In this document: positions 1 to 9,485 of the stretch, piece by piece
How positions within the stretch are numbered: the stretch's first letter is position 1
Layout of the letters: the number at the start of each line of letters is the position of its first letter
Assembly (NCBI GenBank): GCA_964620675.1
Contig: CAZUJU010000010.1
Location: 12,918 to 76,917 of the forward strand
Reading direction: 5' to 3'
DNA from: CAYSFW01 sp964620675
GTDB taxonomy: Bacteria; Pseudomonadota; Gammaproteobacteria; UWMA-0217
DNA: 64,000 bases
Made by a program: the position numbers and the translations under genes
Notes under the pieces: generated by a model
Told to the model about the DNA's origin: nothing
Databases searched by the model: none
The model's input: the letters and a program-made list of their open reading frames with translations, nothing else

Positions 1-353
1 GGCGCGGGGGGCGGTGCCGCTTCGGTTGCTGTCATAGCGGGCGCGGGGCTGGGTGCCGCGGCAGGCAGCGGCGCGGTGGAATACGGTTGCATCATCGGGA
101 AGAAGGGGGGCGGTGGCGGCGGCATCATGTGCGGTGGCAACCGGCGCGGGGGCGCCGCGAATTCCATCGCATCCGTACCCGGGCCGAATAGCATCCCTTG
201 ACCGGGCGCCGCGCCTTGGACGAAGGGTGGCGGCGGCGGGGGCGGCATGGCGTTGGCGGCGTTCGTCGCTTCGTCGTTGGCCCAGACCGGGTTGCCTGCA
301 ATGCCGCTCAGGGCGATCCAGGTCGCCAGCAGTTTTCGATTAAATCTTTTCAT
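1..353 (-). CDS. Proline-rich exported protein, 3' end beyond the window
   Basis: The reading frame starts at ATG 353, directly after a GAGGAGAGA ribosome site, and stays open for 117 codons to the window edge, so the C-terminus is missing. Residues 1-25 form a signal peptide: a basic start, a hydrophobic stretch and a probable cut after NPVWA. The rest is low complexity, with seven prolines at 37-43, six at 78-83, and many Ala, Met and Phe residues. The protein is probably periplasmic or surface exposed. I do not recognise a family and assign no function. Good codon use and the signal peptide argue that it is a real gene. Confidence 0.6.
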   Translation of the reverse strand, partial: MKRFNRKLLATWIALSGIAGNPVWANDEATNAANAMPPPPPPPFVQGAAPGQGMLFGPGTDAMEFAAPPRRLPPHMMPPPPPPFFPMMQPYSTAPLPAAAPSPAPAMTATEAAPPPA

Positions 354-530
354 TCTCTCCTCGGCCGGTGGTTGGATGATAGGCGTTACCCCGCGCGGTT
401 AAAGCAAGCGCGCGCCGAATGCCCTAAGGTTAGAGTAGCGGCGACGATTGAACTGTAAATTCTGTTTGCGCGCGATATCGCTGATTCTAACCCGAAATCA
501 TGGCGTTCGGAGCGCCGCGCTTGCGCGCGG

Positions 531-1271
531 TCAACGCGGCGAGTCGTGCGTGCTCAGCAGGCTGGCCAGTTTGGCCTCATCCAGGAGCACCAGCTTGCCG
601 TGGTGGAATTCGAGAATGCCGAGGTGACGTAACTCGCTGCAAACGCGGCTGACGTGGACCGGGGTGACGCCGACGACGTCGGCGATATGTTCCTGCGTCA
701 GCGGAATCTGCAGGGTGTTGTTGGTGATCGAGCCGCGCGCGCGCAGGCGTACGAACAATTTCGAGAAAAAGCTGGCGATCCGCAGTTTGGTGCTGTTTTG
801 GCCAATGTTGGCGAGGTTGCCGTGACATTCCCTGAGGCCTTCGCTCTGCATCTCGACCAGACGCCGAAACAGTTCGGGCGAGTGCTGCAACAATTTTTGC
901 ATGCCGTCGGCGGTAAAGCCGCACAACGTGACATCGGTGAGCGCCTCAGTGGTGTGATCGACCGGGGTCGACATGTCATAGCGGTACCCGAGCAGGTCCC
1001 CCGGCAACGCGACGTGCAGAATCTGGCGTTTGCCATTCGTGAGTTGCTGGTACTGGACGGCCCAACCGTCGTAAAGGGTGAAGGCGTAGGGGACGACCTC
1101 GCCCTGACGGTAGATGATCCCGCGCGGTCGTGCCAGAAACTGGTCGTCGCGCAGACGTTGGCGTTCCGCAAGGTGGTCGCGCGTACACGGTTGAAACCAG
1201 GCAAAACTGCGGACCCTGCAGTCGATACAGTGGGTGTGCGGATCCGGTTTACGGCGGAGGTCGTTATTCAT
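531..1271 (-). CDS. Crp/Fnr-family transcriptional regulator
   Basis: This 246-residue protein has an N-terminal cyclic-nucleotide-binding-like beta roll (about 40-150), a long dimer helix and a C-terminal winged helix with a recognition motif at 191-214 (TQEHIADVVGVTPVHVSRV). Cysteines at 15, 18 and 29 plus Cys117 resemble the four cluster ligands of FNR, although FNR spaces its first three as CxxC-x5-C and here the last gap is ten residues. It may therefore be an oxygen- or redox-sensing activator, but that is inference. Its targets are unknown. No clear ribosome site precedes the ATG. The next gene on the same strand starts 177 bases downstream. Confidence 0.85.
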   Translation of the reverse strand: MNNDLRRKPDPHTHCIDCRVRSFAWFQPCTRDHLAERQRLRDDQFLARPRGIIYRQGEVVPYAFTLYDGWAVQYQQLTNGKRQILHVALPGDLLGYRYDMSTPVDHTTEALTDVTLCGFTADGMQKLLQHSPELFRRLVEMQSEGLRECHGNLANIGQNSTKLRIASFFSKLFVRLRARGSITNNTLQIPLTQEHIADVVGVTPVHVSRVCSELRHLGILEFHHGKLVLLDEAKLASLLSTHDSPR

Positions 1272-1593
1272 TCAATCAATTGCCCCTTTGATTATGTCGC
1301 GGCGCATGCGTGGGGATCGCGGTGCCGCTGGGTGGTGGTACGAGTTTATTGGATCGTTGGCGCGCGTGGCGGTTATCCCCCACATCAGATGCCCTGAAGC
1401 CATGGCGACGTGGAATTCGGCCCTTGCTCGCGGACATGCCGGCGAATTATAGAACAATATGTGGTAGGTGCCTGATTGTGCATTTTTTTCCGTAAACCGT
1501 GTCGGGTTATGCGCAAGGTAAACGCTCATGGCGAGGACAGGGCCCCGGAGCAGCATTCCTGAGAATCGGCTATTTCACGTTTACGGCCGGGCT
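1272..1593. other. Intergenic region between tamB and the Crp/Fnr gene
   Basis: These 322 bases hold no convincing gene. They must carry the promoter of the regulator, which reads leftward from 1271. Short open frames here have poor codon use and no ribosome site. I see no perfect FNR-type palindrome (TTGAT-N4-ATCAA). Confidence 0.5.
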
Positions 1594-4500
1594 CTAGCGT
1601 TCGAACTGGTAAATCAGGTCAATGCCTTGCGAGGTGCCCGATTCCGCTTCGAGCTGGACCGAGCGGGTCAGTTTGTAGCGCAGCGAAAAGATGTCGGTGG
1701 CCTCGAACAGTTTGATGGCGTACTGCACATAGAGCCGTGCGGTGAGGTACTTGCCGATGAGTAAGGCGCTGTCGGTGTAGTCGTTTCCGGATTCGAGCTC
1801 GAAGACATCGATGCCGGTTTCCTGGCGGATCGCATCCACCAGCCGCGCGCCGCCAGCCAGACCGAGCCCGGTCACCGCGCGCAGCATCAGGCTGGTCTCG
1901 CCGCGGTCGGCGAAGCTGAGCGGTTTGCCGGTCAGCAGGTAGGCCATCGCGTCGGTTTCCGGGAGGCTGGGATCTGAGAAAACGCTACTTTCGGGGGCGT
2001 CGAGGGTGCCGATGAGGCGCAGTCCGGCGGTGACTTCATCGGTCATGCGGATCGCGCGCAGGTTGATGGCCGGATTCTTGAATGTGCCGTTAAACGTGAG
2101 TTCGCCCTTTTCGAGTTTAAGGACTTGTCCGTAAGCCTCGAATTTGCCGTCGACGGTTCGCAGCGTTCCGAACACCCGCAGCGGCTTGCCGGGATTTTCA
2201 CGAATGCGCAGGGCGCCGGCGAGCTGGCTGTCGAGGCCGCGACCGCTGAGGTGTACGCGTTCGCCGAGCACCAGATCGAGGTCGGTTCGCAGCGGCAGGC
2301 TGCGCTGGGGAGTCGCGCTGGCGCGCCCGGCCGGGGCGTTGAGTATCACCTCATCGCGCGAAGGGCGCGCGACACTGACGGGAAGCCGACCGAGATCGAT
2401 CCGGGCCGGCGTGACGTGAATTTTGCCGGCCAGGGTCACCGCTGCGGGGGTGGCGTCGAGCGTGATGTCGGGGGCAATGGCGACGGTCGCGGTGGGGAGA
2501 TCCACCACCTCGAAGCGCTCGCCGGTGATACCAATCCGCGCCCGCCACCGCGCCCGATCGGCCCAATCGGCGTCGCCCTCGAGCGTGACCTCGCCATCGC
2601 CTGCGGAGGCTTGTCCGCCGATGATCGCGCGGGTGGTAGCGAGCGTAGCGACCAGATTGATGCCTTCGAGTTCGGTGCCCCATTCGGGGAGTCGCAGCGC
2701 GCCGCTGCCGAGGATGATCGGGCCGGTCAGGCGCGGTTCCGCGAGTGTGCCGCCGAGATCGAGATCGGCAAAGACGTTGCCTGTAATCGCGTCGAGATCG
2801 GGACTTGCGAGCACGGCCCAATCGAGCTTGTTGAAGTGGGCTTGGAGCTTGCCGCTCAAGCTCGCGTCCTCGCGGTTCAGGCCAAGGTTGGCGCTGATGC
2901 GGTTGTCCGTGTCGAGCCGTGCCTCGGCGTCGCCGCGCCACGCTTGGCGGTCACCGGTGATCGTCAGTGTAGCGGCAAGGGTGCCGGGGAGCGCGCGGGC
3001 GTCGGGCAACCAGGCACCGAGGCGGCGCAACGGCAGGTTGTTCAGACTGGCTTGCAGTCGAGTGTTGCCGGCCGCCCCGTGGGCAAAGTCGGCGCAGGCG
3101 TGTTCGCGCGGTCCGGCGACACACAGCCCGGCGAGGCGCTGGGACTCGGCGCTCAGCGTTAGCGTGGCGTCGTCGGTTTGGCGGTAGGGTGGCAGTTCCG
3201 CGATCTGGACCTGGGTCTCGAATAATCGCCCCCGCCAGACGCGTTCGCGCCAGTCGGTCGCGCCGCTCAGGCGGGTTTCGATCCGGGTTTGCGGCAGATC
3301 GAGCGCGAGCTCACCGCGTAGCGCGTCGGGATTACCGTCGGCGCGCAGCCGCAGCCGTTGCAGCGGGCCGAGATTGGCCAGCTGACGCAGATCCAGGTCG
3401 AGGTGGTGATCCGGCCCTTTGCCCGGGCGCAGCGTGACGGTCGATTCGCCGCTTTGCAGGCCGTGCCAGCCGGTGTCTTGGCCGCTCAGCGTCAGTTCAA
3501 GCCGCGGTTGCCGCCAGCGGCCGTCGAACCGCCCTTGGCCGGTGACGCTCCCGCGCAGTTTGGGATGGAGCCGGTGCAGTTCGGGCGCCTTGAGTTCGAA
3601 GACGACATCACTCGCGCCTTGGGCGGAAACGGCCCCCGTCAATACCAGCCGGTTCGGGCCGTGTTCGAGCACGCCGTCGCGGATTTCAAGCCGATCCTGC
3701 GCGTGCTTGAAGGTGCCGGACGCGGTCAATGGGAAGTCGCGCAGGGTGCCGGTCACGCGCGCGGTGGTGTCGATTTGACCGGGTCGAAACGCGACGTTTC
3801 CGCTCACGTCGAGCCGGCCGGGGTAGTCGCTCAGCGCCTCCCACGCCGCCGGGTTGAGTTGCTTGCCGTCGAGCTTCAGTCGCAGCGTGAGTGGATCCGT
3901 CCAGTTCAGGGTACCGGCGCCGGTGACTTGGCCCGAGAGCGTCGCCGCACTCAGGTGCTGGATTTCCAGTCCGGCGAGATCGCCGCGCCCGGTGAGTTGC
4001 ACGCGCGCCGCGGGCCAGCGTGGATCGCGGCTGTCGAGTTCGGCGTCGATGGCGTAGGCGTCCGGGGTTCCCCGCAGTTGGGCCTGGACCTCGAGCGCGC
4101 CTGGTTGGGCGCGCAGCTGGAGGTCGAGTGGAAACGGGGCGGCCAAGTTGAGGTGGCCGGCGGCGGCGAAGGGTATGTCGCGGTAGCGCAAGTTGAGGTG
4201 GTCGAGTGTCAGTTCCGCGCCGCTGAATGAGCCGCTGAGCGTGAGATCGGCGAGCGCGTGTTGTTCGTCGCCGTGCTGGATCTCCAGGTGGCCGATTTGC
4301 AGGTTTTCGATCCGCAGCGGTACGGGCAGCGCGAACGCGGGCGACACTGCGCCGGGTGCGCGCTCGCCGCTGGCGGCGGGTAACACGATGGTCAGTCGAT
4401 CGGCTGCGAGATGCGCAATTTCCAGTTCTCCGCGCCACAAGGCGCGCCAGGTGGCGCGTAAAGCGATGCCGTGCGCGGTCAGGTCGAGGGTCTCGGTGCG

Positions 4501-4704
4501 GTAGCCCAGGGTGGGAATCCGGATTTCATCCAGAATGCTGCCTTCGATCGTGCCCAGTTCGAGTTCCGGGGGGGCATGGCGCAGCGCGTGTTCGACCGCC
4601 CAGCGCGTGACCGCGGGGGTCGACAGCACCACCAATGCGCCGATCACGGCCGCGATCACCGCCAGGAGCAGCACCCAGTAGGGGCCGCTGAACAGTTGCC
4701 TCAC
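1594..4704 (-). CDS. tamB: Translocation and assembly module subunit TamB
   Basis: This 1036-residue inner-membrane-anchored protein works with TamA in outer-membrane protein insertion and, in current models, phospholipid transport across the periplasm. One transmembrane helix lies at about 8-30 (WVLLLAVIAAVIGALVV). It is followed by a very long repetitive beta-rich region typical of the AsmA/TamB bridge proteins, and the C-terminal third matches the conserved TamB (DUF490) domain, ending in LIYQFER. The length is a little below the roughly 1260 residues of the E. coli protein. The start overlaps the tamA stop by four bases, so the two genes are translationally coupled. Confidence 0.92.
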   Translation of the reverse strand: MRQLFSGPYWVLLLAVIAAVIGALVVLSTPAVTRWAVEHALRHAPPELELGTIEGSILDEIRIPTLGYRTETLDLTAHGIALRATWRALWRGELEIAHLAADRLTIVLPAASGERAPGAVSPAFALPVPLRIENLQIGHLEIQHGDEQHALADLTLSGSFSGAELTLDHLNLRYRDIPFAAAGHLNLAAPFPLDLQLRAQPGALEVQAQLRGTPDAYAIDAELDSRDPRWPAARVQLTGRGDLAGLEIQHLSAATLSGQVTGAGTLNWTDPLTLRLKLDGKQLNPAAWEALSDYPGRLDVSGNVAFRPGQIDTTARVTGTLRDFPLTASGTFKHAQDRLEIRDGVLEHGPNRLVLTGAVSAQGASDVVFELKAPELHRLHPKLRGSVTGQGRFDGRWRQPRLELTLSGQDTGWHGLQSGESTVTLRPGKGPDHHLDLDLRQLANLGPLQRLRLRADGNPDALRGELALDLPQTRIETRLSGATDWRERVWRGRLFETQVQIAELPPYRQTDDATLTLSAESQRLAGLCVAGPREHACADFAHGAAGNTRLQASLNNLPLRRLGAWLPDARALPGTLAATLTITGDRQAWRGDAEARLDTDNRISANLGLNREDASLSGKLQAHFNKLDWAVLASPDLDAITGNVFADLDLGGTLAEPRLTGPIILGSGALRLPEWGTELEGINLVATLATTRAIIGGQASAGDGEVTLEGDADWADRARWRARIGITGERFEVVDLPTATVAIAPDITLDATPAAVTLAGKIHVTPARIDLGRLPVSVARPSRDEVILNAPAGRASATPQRSLPLRTDLDLVLGERVHLSGRGLDSQLAGALRIRENPGKPLRVFGTLRTVDGKFEAYGQVLKLEKGELTFNGTFKNPAINLRAIRMTDEVTAGLRLIGTLDAPESSVFSDPSLPETDAMAYLLTGKPLSFADRGETSLMLRAVTGLGLAGGARLVDAIRQETGIDVFELESGNDYTDSALLIGKYLTARLYVQYAIKLFEATDIFSLRYKLTRSVQLEAESGTSQGIDLIYQFER

Positions 4705-6437
4705 AGGTCAGGCCCCATACTGAGGTGGAGTCGAATGCCGGAATCGCGCTCGAGCCCGTAGGCGAGATCGAGCCGCACCGGGCCGATCGGTGAGCGCCAG
4801 CGCACGCCAACCCCGACGCTCGATCGCAGTTCGTAGTCGGCGAAGGTGTCGAAGGCGTTGCCGACATCGGTGAACGCCGCGACGCTCCAGCGATCGCGGA
4901 CCGGATACTCAAACTCCAGGCTGCCGGTGAGCAGATGGCGGCCGCCGATTACCTCGCCGTCCTGCTCGGGTCCGAGCGACTTGAACGCGTAGCCGCGCAC
5001 GCTGCCGTCACCGCCCGCGAAGAAGCGCAGCGAGGCCGGAAACCGCTCGAAATCGGGAACCTTGGTGGTCCCGGCGCCGCCGCGCGCGAGCACCCGACCT
5101 TTACCGAGCGGTTCGATCAGCTTGAGGTTGGCCGTGGCCTGTACCACGTCGAGGTCGGACAGAATCCCTTCGACACCGCCTTGCACCTTGAGAAACAGCC
5201 GATAACCGCGGCTAGGAAAGAGTGGGTGGTCGCTGCGGATGCGTTGCAGGCGGATGCCCGGCATCAGCAGGTCGACCCGGCGCTCGGTATCGGCGGTGCG
5301 AAAATCCTCGCTCAGGTACTCGACAAAGAACGAACGGGTCCAGTCGCGCGGCAATGCCTGCGTGTAATAGGCGCCGAATTTCAGCGTTTTGCTATCGAAC
5401 GTGGCGGTATCTTCGGCCTGGAACCCAGTCTTGAGATCAAGGCGGGTGCGGCCAAGATCACCGAGTGGGATGGCGTAATCGAAGATGACTTCCTGGCGCA
5501 CCGGCGCCACCCCGGTCGAAAACTTGTAGAAATGACCCTGGCGGTTGAACCAGCGATGGTTGAAGCGGTAGCTCAGACGTGGGCCGACGTCGGTCGAGGC
5601 ACCGATACCGATGCGTTGCAGACTGCGCTTGGCCGGGGTGAGACGGATATCGACCGGGATGTCGTGGTCCTCGGCCGCGCTCGCGCGAGTGTCGATATCG
5701 ATATCGATCTCGGAAAAATAGCCGGTATCGCCTAGCAGGACTTGTTGCCGTGCCAGCAGCCGGCTGTCGTAGGGTGTGCCAGGCCGCAGCGTCAGGAAGC
5801 TCTCGACGAAGTGGGAATCGAACTGCTCCTGGTGCAGCGTGACCTCGCCGAAGCGAGATCGCGTGCCGGCTTCGTAACGCAGGCGGATGTTGGCGATCGC
5901 TCGCTCGGGGTCGACTTCGAGTCGGTGCTCGGTGTAGCGACCTTCGAAATAGCCGAAGCGCTGCGCTAGGGCTTCGATCTCGTTTTTTAACCCGTCGTAC
6001 TCCGCGTGGCGCAGCGGCGCGCCGGGTCGCAGCGTCGGTTGCGCGAGCAGTGCGCGTACCTCGCGCGTGCGCCCGAGTTCGCCCGAAACCGCAACTTCCA
6101 CTTCTCCAAGTGTGACCTCTGGGCCAGGGTCAACGGTCACGACCAGCGTCCAGCAGTCCTCGTCCTGGCGGGTATCAACCGCGAGCGTGGGCGAATAATG
6201 CCCAAACGCCCGCAAGGCCTCGCCGGCGCGGTCTTGGCTGGTTTCGGTCAGGCGCCGCAAACGCCAGCGCGACTGTTCGCAGCGATAGCCGGAGACATCC
6301 AGATACGCGGCGATATTGTCGCGCACCGCGCCGTCCACGCCGGTGATACTGAGGCCGGGTTGCGGCGTGGCAGAGGCCAGACCCGCGGAACCAAGCGCCA
6401 ACAGCGCGGCGACCCGGCCGGACCAGCGTTTCAACAC
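4701..6437 (-). CDS. tamA: Translocation and assembly module subunit TamA (Omp85 family)
   Basis: This 578-residue outer-membrane protein is the partner of TamB. A signal peptide occupies about residues 1-24 (cut near ASA). POTRA repeats run to about 260, and a 16-strand Omp85 barrel follows, with the conserved GDGSVRGYAFKSLGP and a VRLDLAYG strand near the end. The length equals that of E. coli TamA (577). The chain ends in Leu rather than the usual aromatic residue. The gene is first in the two-gene tamA-tamB operon and diverges from gloB across about 108 bases, which must hold both promoters. Confidence 0.93.
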   Translation of the reverse strand: MLKRWSGRVAALLALGSAGLASATPQPGLSITGVDGAVRDNIAAYLDVSGYRCEQSRWRLRRLTETSQDRAGEALRAFGHYSPTLAVDTRQDEDCWTLVVTVDPGPEVTLGEVEVAVSGELGRTREVRALLAQPTLRPGAPLRHAEYDGLKNEIEALAQRFGYFEGRYTEHRLEVDPERAIANIRLRYEAGTRSRFGEVTLHQEQFDSHFVESFLTLRPGTPYDSRLLARQQVLLGDTGYFSEIDIDIDTRASAAEDHDIPVDIRLTPAKRSLQRIGIGASTDVGPRLSYRFNHRWFNRQGHFYKFSTGVAPVRQEVIFDYAIPLGDLGRTRLDLKTGFQAEDTATFDSKTLKFGAYYTQALPRDWTRSFFVEYLSEDFRTADTERRVDLLMPGIRLQRIRSDHPLFPSRGYRLFLKVQGGVEGILSDLDVVQATANLKLIEPLGKGRVLARGGAGTTKVPDFERFPASLRFFAGGDGSVRGYAFKSLGPEQDGEVIGGRHLLTGSLEFEYPVRDRWSVAAFTDVGNAFDTFADYELRSSVGVGVRWRSPIGPVRLDLAYGLERDSGIRLHLSMGPDL

Positions 6438-6545
6438 GACTCACCGTAGGCGATCATGCGAGGCGGGAAACACACTATGTTAGACTTCACGGCGCTGCTG
6501 CCTTGATCGGTCGAGGGGCGGCGAACACCCGAGACTCCGCTCCGA

Positions 6546-7340
6546 ATGATGCCTGACGAATCCTTGCAAATCACACCCTTGCGGGCCTTTGCCGATAATT
6601 ATATCTGGTTGTTGCGCGGCGCGGACAAGTCAGCGCTGGCGGTCGTGGATCCTGGCGACGCGCGGCCGGTGCTGGAATACTGCGCGCGAGAGACCTGTCA
6701 CCTCGATGCGATCCTGATTACCCATCACCATCGCGATCATGTCGGTGGGATTAGCGCTCTGGTGGCCGCCTTTCCCGAGGTGCGTGTGTTCGGGCCGAGG
6801 CGGGAGGCCATCGCCGGAATCACCGACCGCGTCGGCGAGGGCGATCGCGTCGAGTTGCCGCGCGTCGGCGCCCGCTTCGACGTGCTCGACGTGCCGGGCC
6901 ACACCGCGGGGCATATCGCGTATTTCGGTCACGGCGCGCTGTTCTGCGGCGATACCTTGTTCGCGGGCGGATGCGGCCGGGTGTTTGACGGCAGCTTTGC
7001 GCAACTTGCGGATTCATTGGCGCGGATCGCGGCCTTGCCGACGGACACTCGGGTGTACTGCGCGCACGAGTACACGCTCGACAATCTTGGGTTTGCGAAA
7101 TGGGTCGAGCCCGACAATCCCGACCTGCTGGCCCGCGAGGAAGCCGACTGGGCGAGTGTCGAGCGCGGCGAGCCGACCGTGCCGTCGCGCGTGGCGCTAG
7201 AGCTGCGCACCAATCCCTTTTTGCGTTGGGCAGTGCCCGCGGTGCGCGCGGCGGCCGAGCACAAGGCGGGGCATCCGCTGCGCACTCAGCGCGAGGTGTT
7301 CGAGGCCTTGCGGCGTTGGAAGGATAGCGAATACGACTGA
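6546..7340 (+). CDS. gloB: Hydroxyacylglutathione hydrolase (glyoxalase II)
   Basis: This 264-residue cytoplasmic metallo-beta-lactamase-fold enzyme hydrolyses S-lactoylglutathione to lactate and glutathione in methylglyoxal detoxification. The binuclear metal motif THHHRDH is at 59-65, followed by the metal-binding GHTAGH and GDTLFAGGCGR. The C-terminal glutathione-binding HAGH domain has the RTNPFLR motif. Two ATG codons stand side by side (6546 and 6549) with no strong ribosome site to choose between them. In E. coli gloB lies next to mltD-yafS-rnhA-dnaQ. Here that group is about 38 kb away. Confidence 0.93.
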   Translation: MMPDESLQITPLRAFADNYIWLLRGADKSALAVVDPGDARPVLEYCARETCHLDAILITHHHRDHVGGISALVAAFPEVRVFGPRREAIAGITDRVGEGDRVELPRVGARFDVLDVPGHTAGHIAYFGHGALFCGDTLFAGGCGRVFDGSFAQLADSLARIAALPTDTRVYCAHEYTLDNLGFAKWVEPDNPDLLAREEADWASVERGEPTVPSRVALELRTNPFLRWAVPAVRAAAEHKAGHPLRTQREVFEALRRWKDSEYD

Positions 7341-7419
7341 TTCGATTCGCCCCGCGCGCTGGCGGCAGGCGATTGCTTGAACGATCACTGGACTCCCGTT
7401 GTTGGAGCGACCTGTCGCA

Positions 7420-7848
7420 ATGTCCGAGTACTTCCCGGAGGATGCCATTGGCCTTCCGGATTTGCCGTTTGTACCTGATTTCGAGCTGTCTGCGCGGGTC
7501 GACCTGCAGCGTCTGGCGGCACGGTCCGCCGGGTTTGCGCGGTGCTTTCACGATACCTTGCGGGATCGGTCGGCGGGCCCGATCCTCTGCGTGATTACGC
7601 CCGGCATGTTTCAAATCAGGGCGCCGCCGCAGACGTTTGGCTTTAAGCCGGACGAGGGGGCGCAACTGTATGTGAGCGTCACGCGCGCCGGGACCCGCAC
7701 CCCGTTTACGTTTTGCGACCACCTGAGTTGTCGCGAGGTGCATTTCAACGCCTTGTTCCCTTACGCGCACGCGCGCCTAAATCGGCGCTGGTTCTTGCCG
7801 CGCTGCATGCCATGGCCGAAAGCCGTCGCGGTGGCCTCGTTGCCTTAG
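7420..7848 (+). CDS. Conserved-looking hypothetical protein, 142 residues
   Basis: The frame from ATG 7420 (or an in-frame ATG at 7399) shows third-position base use like its neighbours, so it is probably a real gene. The protein is soluble, with no signal peptide or membrane segment. It has three cysteines in the middle and C-terminal part and an unusual density of Phe and Arg. I recognise no domain. It starts 79 bases after gloB on the same strand and overlaps the end of the convergent oxidase-fold gene by four bases. Function is unknown. Confidence 0.5.
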   Translation: MSEYFPEDAIGLPDLPFVPDFELSARVDLQRLAARSAGFARCFHDTLRDRSAGPILCVITPGMFQIRAPPQTFGFKPDEGAQLYVSVTRAGTRTPFTFCDHLSCREVHFNALFPYAHARLNRRWFLPRCMPWPKAVAVASLP

Positions 7849-8342
7849 CCGCGGCGGAGATGCTGGACTTCGAGCGCCTTGCCGGCGAGGGCGTAGGCCT
7901 GGGCGAAGCCGCGCACGTAGTTGCCGTAATCGACCCTTAAGCGTACCAGATGAAAGTCCGGCAAGGACTTGAGCAGCCCCATCATTTTTCCGAATTTTTG
8001 CTCGAAAAGCGCGAGTCGAACCGGCCAATCCGCTGGGTCGCGCGGGATGAATTCGGCGCTGCACGCCAGGATCAGACGTTGCCGGGCGAAGAGGTTGGTG
8101 GTGTCGGATTCGTTGGCGATGAACATCAGGCTCGCGCGCGGATTGGCCCTGAGGTTTCGGGTGTGCTGCGCGAGGTCGCTCACGAATAGGAGGATGTCCT
8201 CGGCATCGTCGAGCACAAAGGGCGAGTAACTGGCCTCGGGCGCGCCATCGGGTCCTGAGGTTGCCAACAGCACGGTCTTGAACCCGGCGCGAAACGCTTG
8301 TGCTTCGGTTTGCAGCGCTTCAGGGGACGGTTTTTCTGCCAT
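7845..8342 (-). CDS. HugZ-like / pyridoxamine 5'-phosphate oxidase-fold protein
   Basis: The 165-residue protein has the split-barrel fold of the pyridoxamine phosphate oxidase superfamily. The stretch around GAPEASYSPFVLDD and the following strand with DLAQHTRNLRANPRASL resemble HugZ-type heme-degrading or heme-binding proteins. I chose ATG 8342 because an AGAGGAG ribosome site lies at a normal distance. A longer form from 8375 is possible. Members act on flavin or heme in the cytoplasm, often under iron control, but the ligand here cannot be told from sequence. Confidence 0.75.
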   Translation of the reverse strand: MAEKPSPEALQTEAQAFRAGFKTVLLATSGPDGAPEASYSPFVLDDAEDILLFVSDLAQHTRNLRANPRASLMFIANESDTTNLFARQRLILACSAEFIPRDPADWPVRLALFEQKFGKMMGLLKSLPDFHLVRLRVDYGNYVRGFAQAYALAGKALEVQHLRRG

Positions 8343-8531
8343 CTGCGTCACGCTCCTCTGTTTGGGGGTCGTCACGGTTGCCGCCGCACGTGGACACCTT
8401 CCGATAATCCGACGTAATTCGCGGACGATTTGGGGTCATCTTACGTCGATAAGTGTATGCCTTTTTTCGGTGCCATGACCTACCTCGGGTATACTCCAGC
8501 GCGTGTACCAATCAACCCCTCAGGTGATTTG

Positions 8532-9446
8532 ATGAAATTCATGTCAGGATTGATCGCGGTGTTGTTTACCGTGGTCGCTTCGTTCGTGGTGATGCCGGAG
8601 GCCGAGGCGAAACGGCTCGGCGGCGGCGGTAGCTTCGGTAAGAGCTACAACTACTCCAAGCCGGCAAAACCCCAGTCGACACCGCAGCGCGATCAGGCGT
8701 CTAGCATGCAGGGACAGGGTGCGGCGAGCGCGCCGGCCCGCGGTGGGATGATGGGACCATTGGCCGGGCTTGCCGCCGGCGGTTTGCTTGCCGCGCTGTT
8801 TTTTGGCGGCGCATTCGAAGGGCTCCAGATCTTTGATTTCCTGATTATCGCGCTGTTGGCGGCTGGAGTATTTTTCTTGATACGACACCTGCGTCGAGGC
8901 GCGGCGGCGACGGTTGCGCGTGAAGCACCGGTTCCCGCGGGCGCGGGATATGCGCGGGAAACTCCGGCGGCGTCGCCGCCGAGCGCCGCAGCGCGCGCCT
9001 CGGGACGCCCTTTCGTGGTGCCGGAAATCGGGGCGGCGGTGGGCGAGCGGACGGTTTCCACCCGTCCGGCCTGGTTCAATGAGCGCACGTTCATGGCCGA
9101 AGTCGACCAGCACTTTCTGACCTTGCAAAAGTCCTGGGACGCTGGCGATTGGGCGTCGCTTGACGAATATGTAACGCCGGAAATGCTCGAGCATCTCAAG
9201 GCCGAGCGCGCATCGTTGAGTGAATCGCCTTCAACGGAGGTGGTGCATCTGCAGTCCGAACTGCTCGATCTCATCGAAGACGGTGACGTCGTGGTGGCGG
9301 CGATCCTGTTCCGCGGTGAAATCGTCGAGGATGGCGCTTCGCCGACCCCGTTCTCGGAGGTGTGGCACGTCGTCCACCCGGCCGACAGTGCACGCGGCGA
9401 TTGGCGTCTGGCGGGCATCGCGCAATACGCGGTGGACGCGGAGTAG
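8532..9446 (+). CDS. Tim44-like domain membrane protein
   Basis: The protein is 304 residues from ATG 8532. A cleavable-looking signal sequence at 1-24 ends in AEA. A Gly/Ser/Gln-rich linker follows, then two hydrophobic segments at about 79-95 and 100-118 (FDFLIIALLAAGVFFLIRHL). The last 140 residues form a Tim44-like (cystatin-type) domain containing WFNERTFMAEVDQHFLTLQ. Bacterial Tim44-like proteins sit in the inner membrane, but their role is poorly known. A longer frame from 8430 would place extra residues before the signal sequence and is unlikely. Confidence 0.8.
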   Translation: MKFMSGLIAVLFTVVASFVVMPEAEAKRLGGGGSFGKSYNYSKPAKPQSTPQRDQASSMQGQGAASAPARGGMMGPLAGLAAGGLLAALFFGGAFEGLQIFDFLIIALLAAGVFFLIRHLRRGAAATVAREAPVPAGAGYARETPAASPPSAAARASGRPFVVPEIGAAVGERTVSTRPAWFNERTFMAEVDQHFLTLQKSWDAGDWASLDEYVTPEMLEHLKAERASLSESPSTEVVHLQSELLDLIEDGDVVVAAILFRGEIVEDGASPTPFSEVWHVVHPADSARGDWRLAGIAQYAVDAE

Positions 9447-9485
9447 GGTGCGGGCCAGGCGCGTTTCGACGCGCTGGGCCAAACC

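Noticed and set aside
2125..3162. Long open frame on the plus strand inside tamB
   Set aside because: It is antisense to a gene with a full family match, has no ribosome site, and long antisense frames are common in GC-rich genes.
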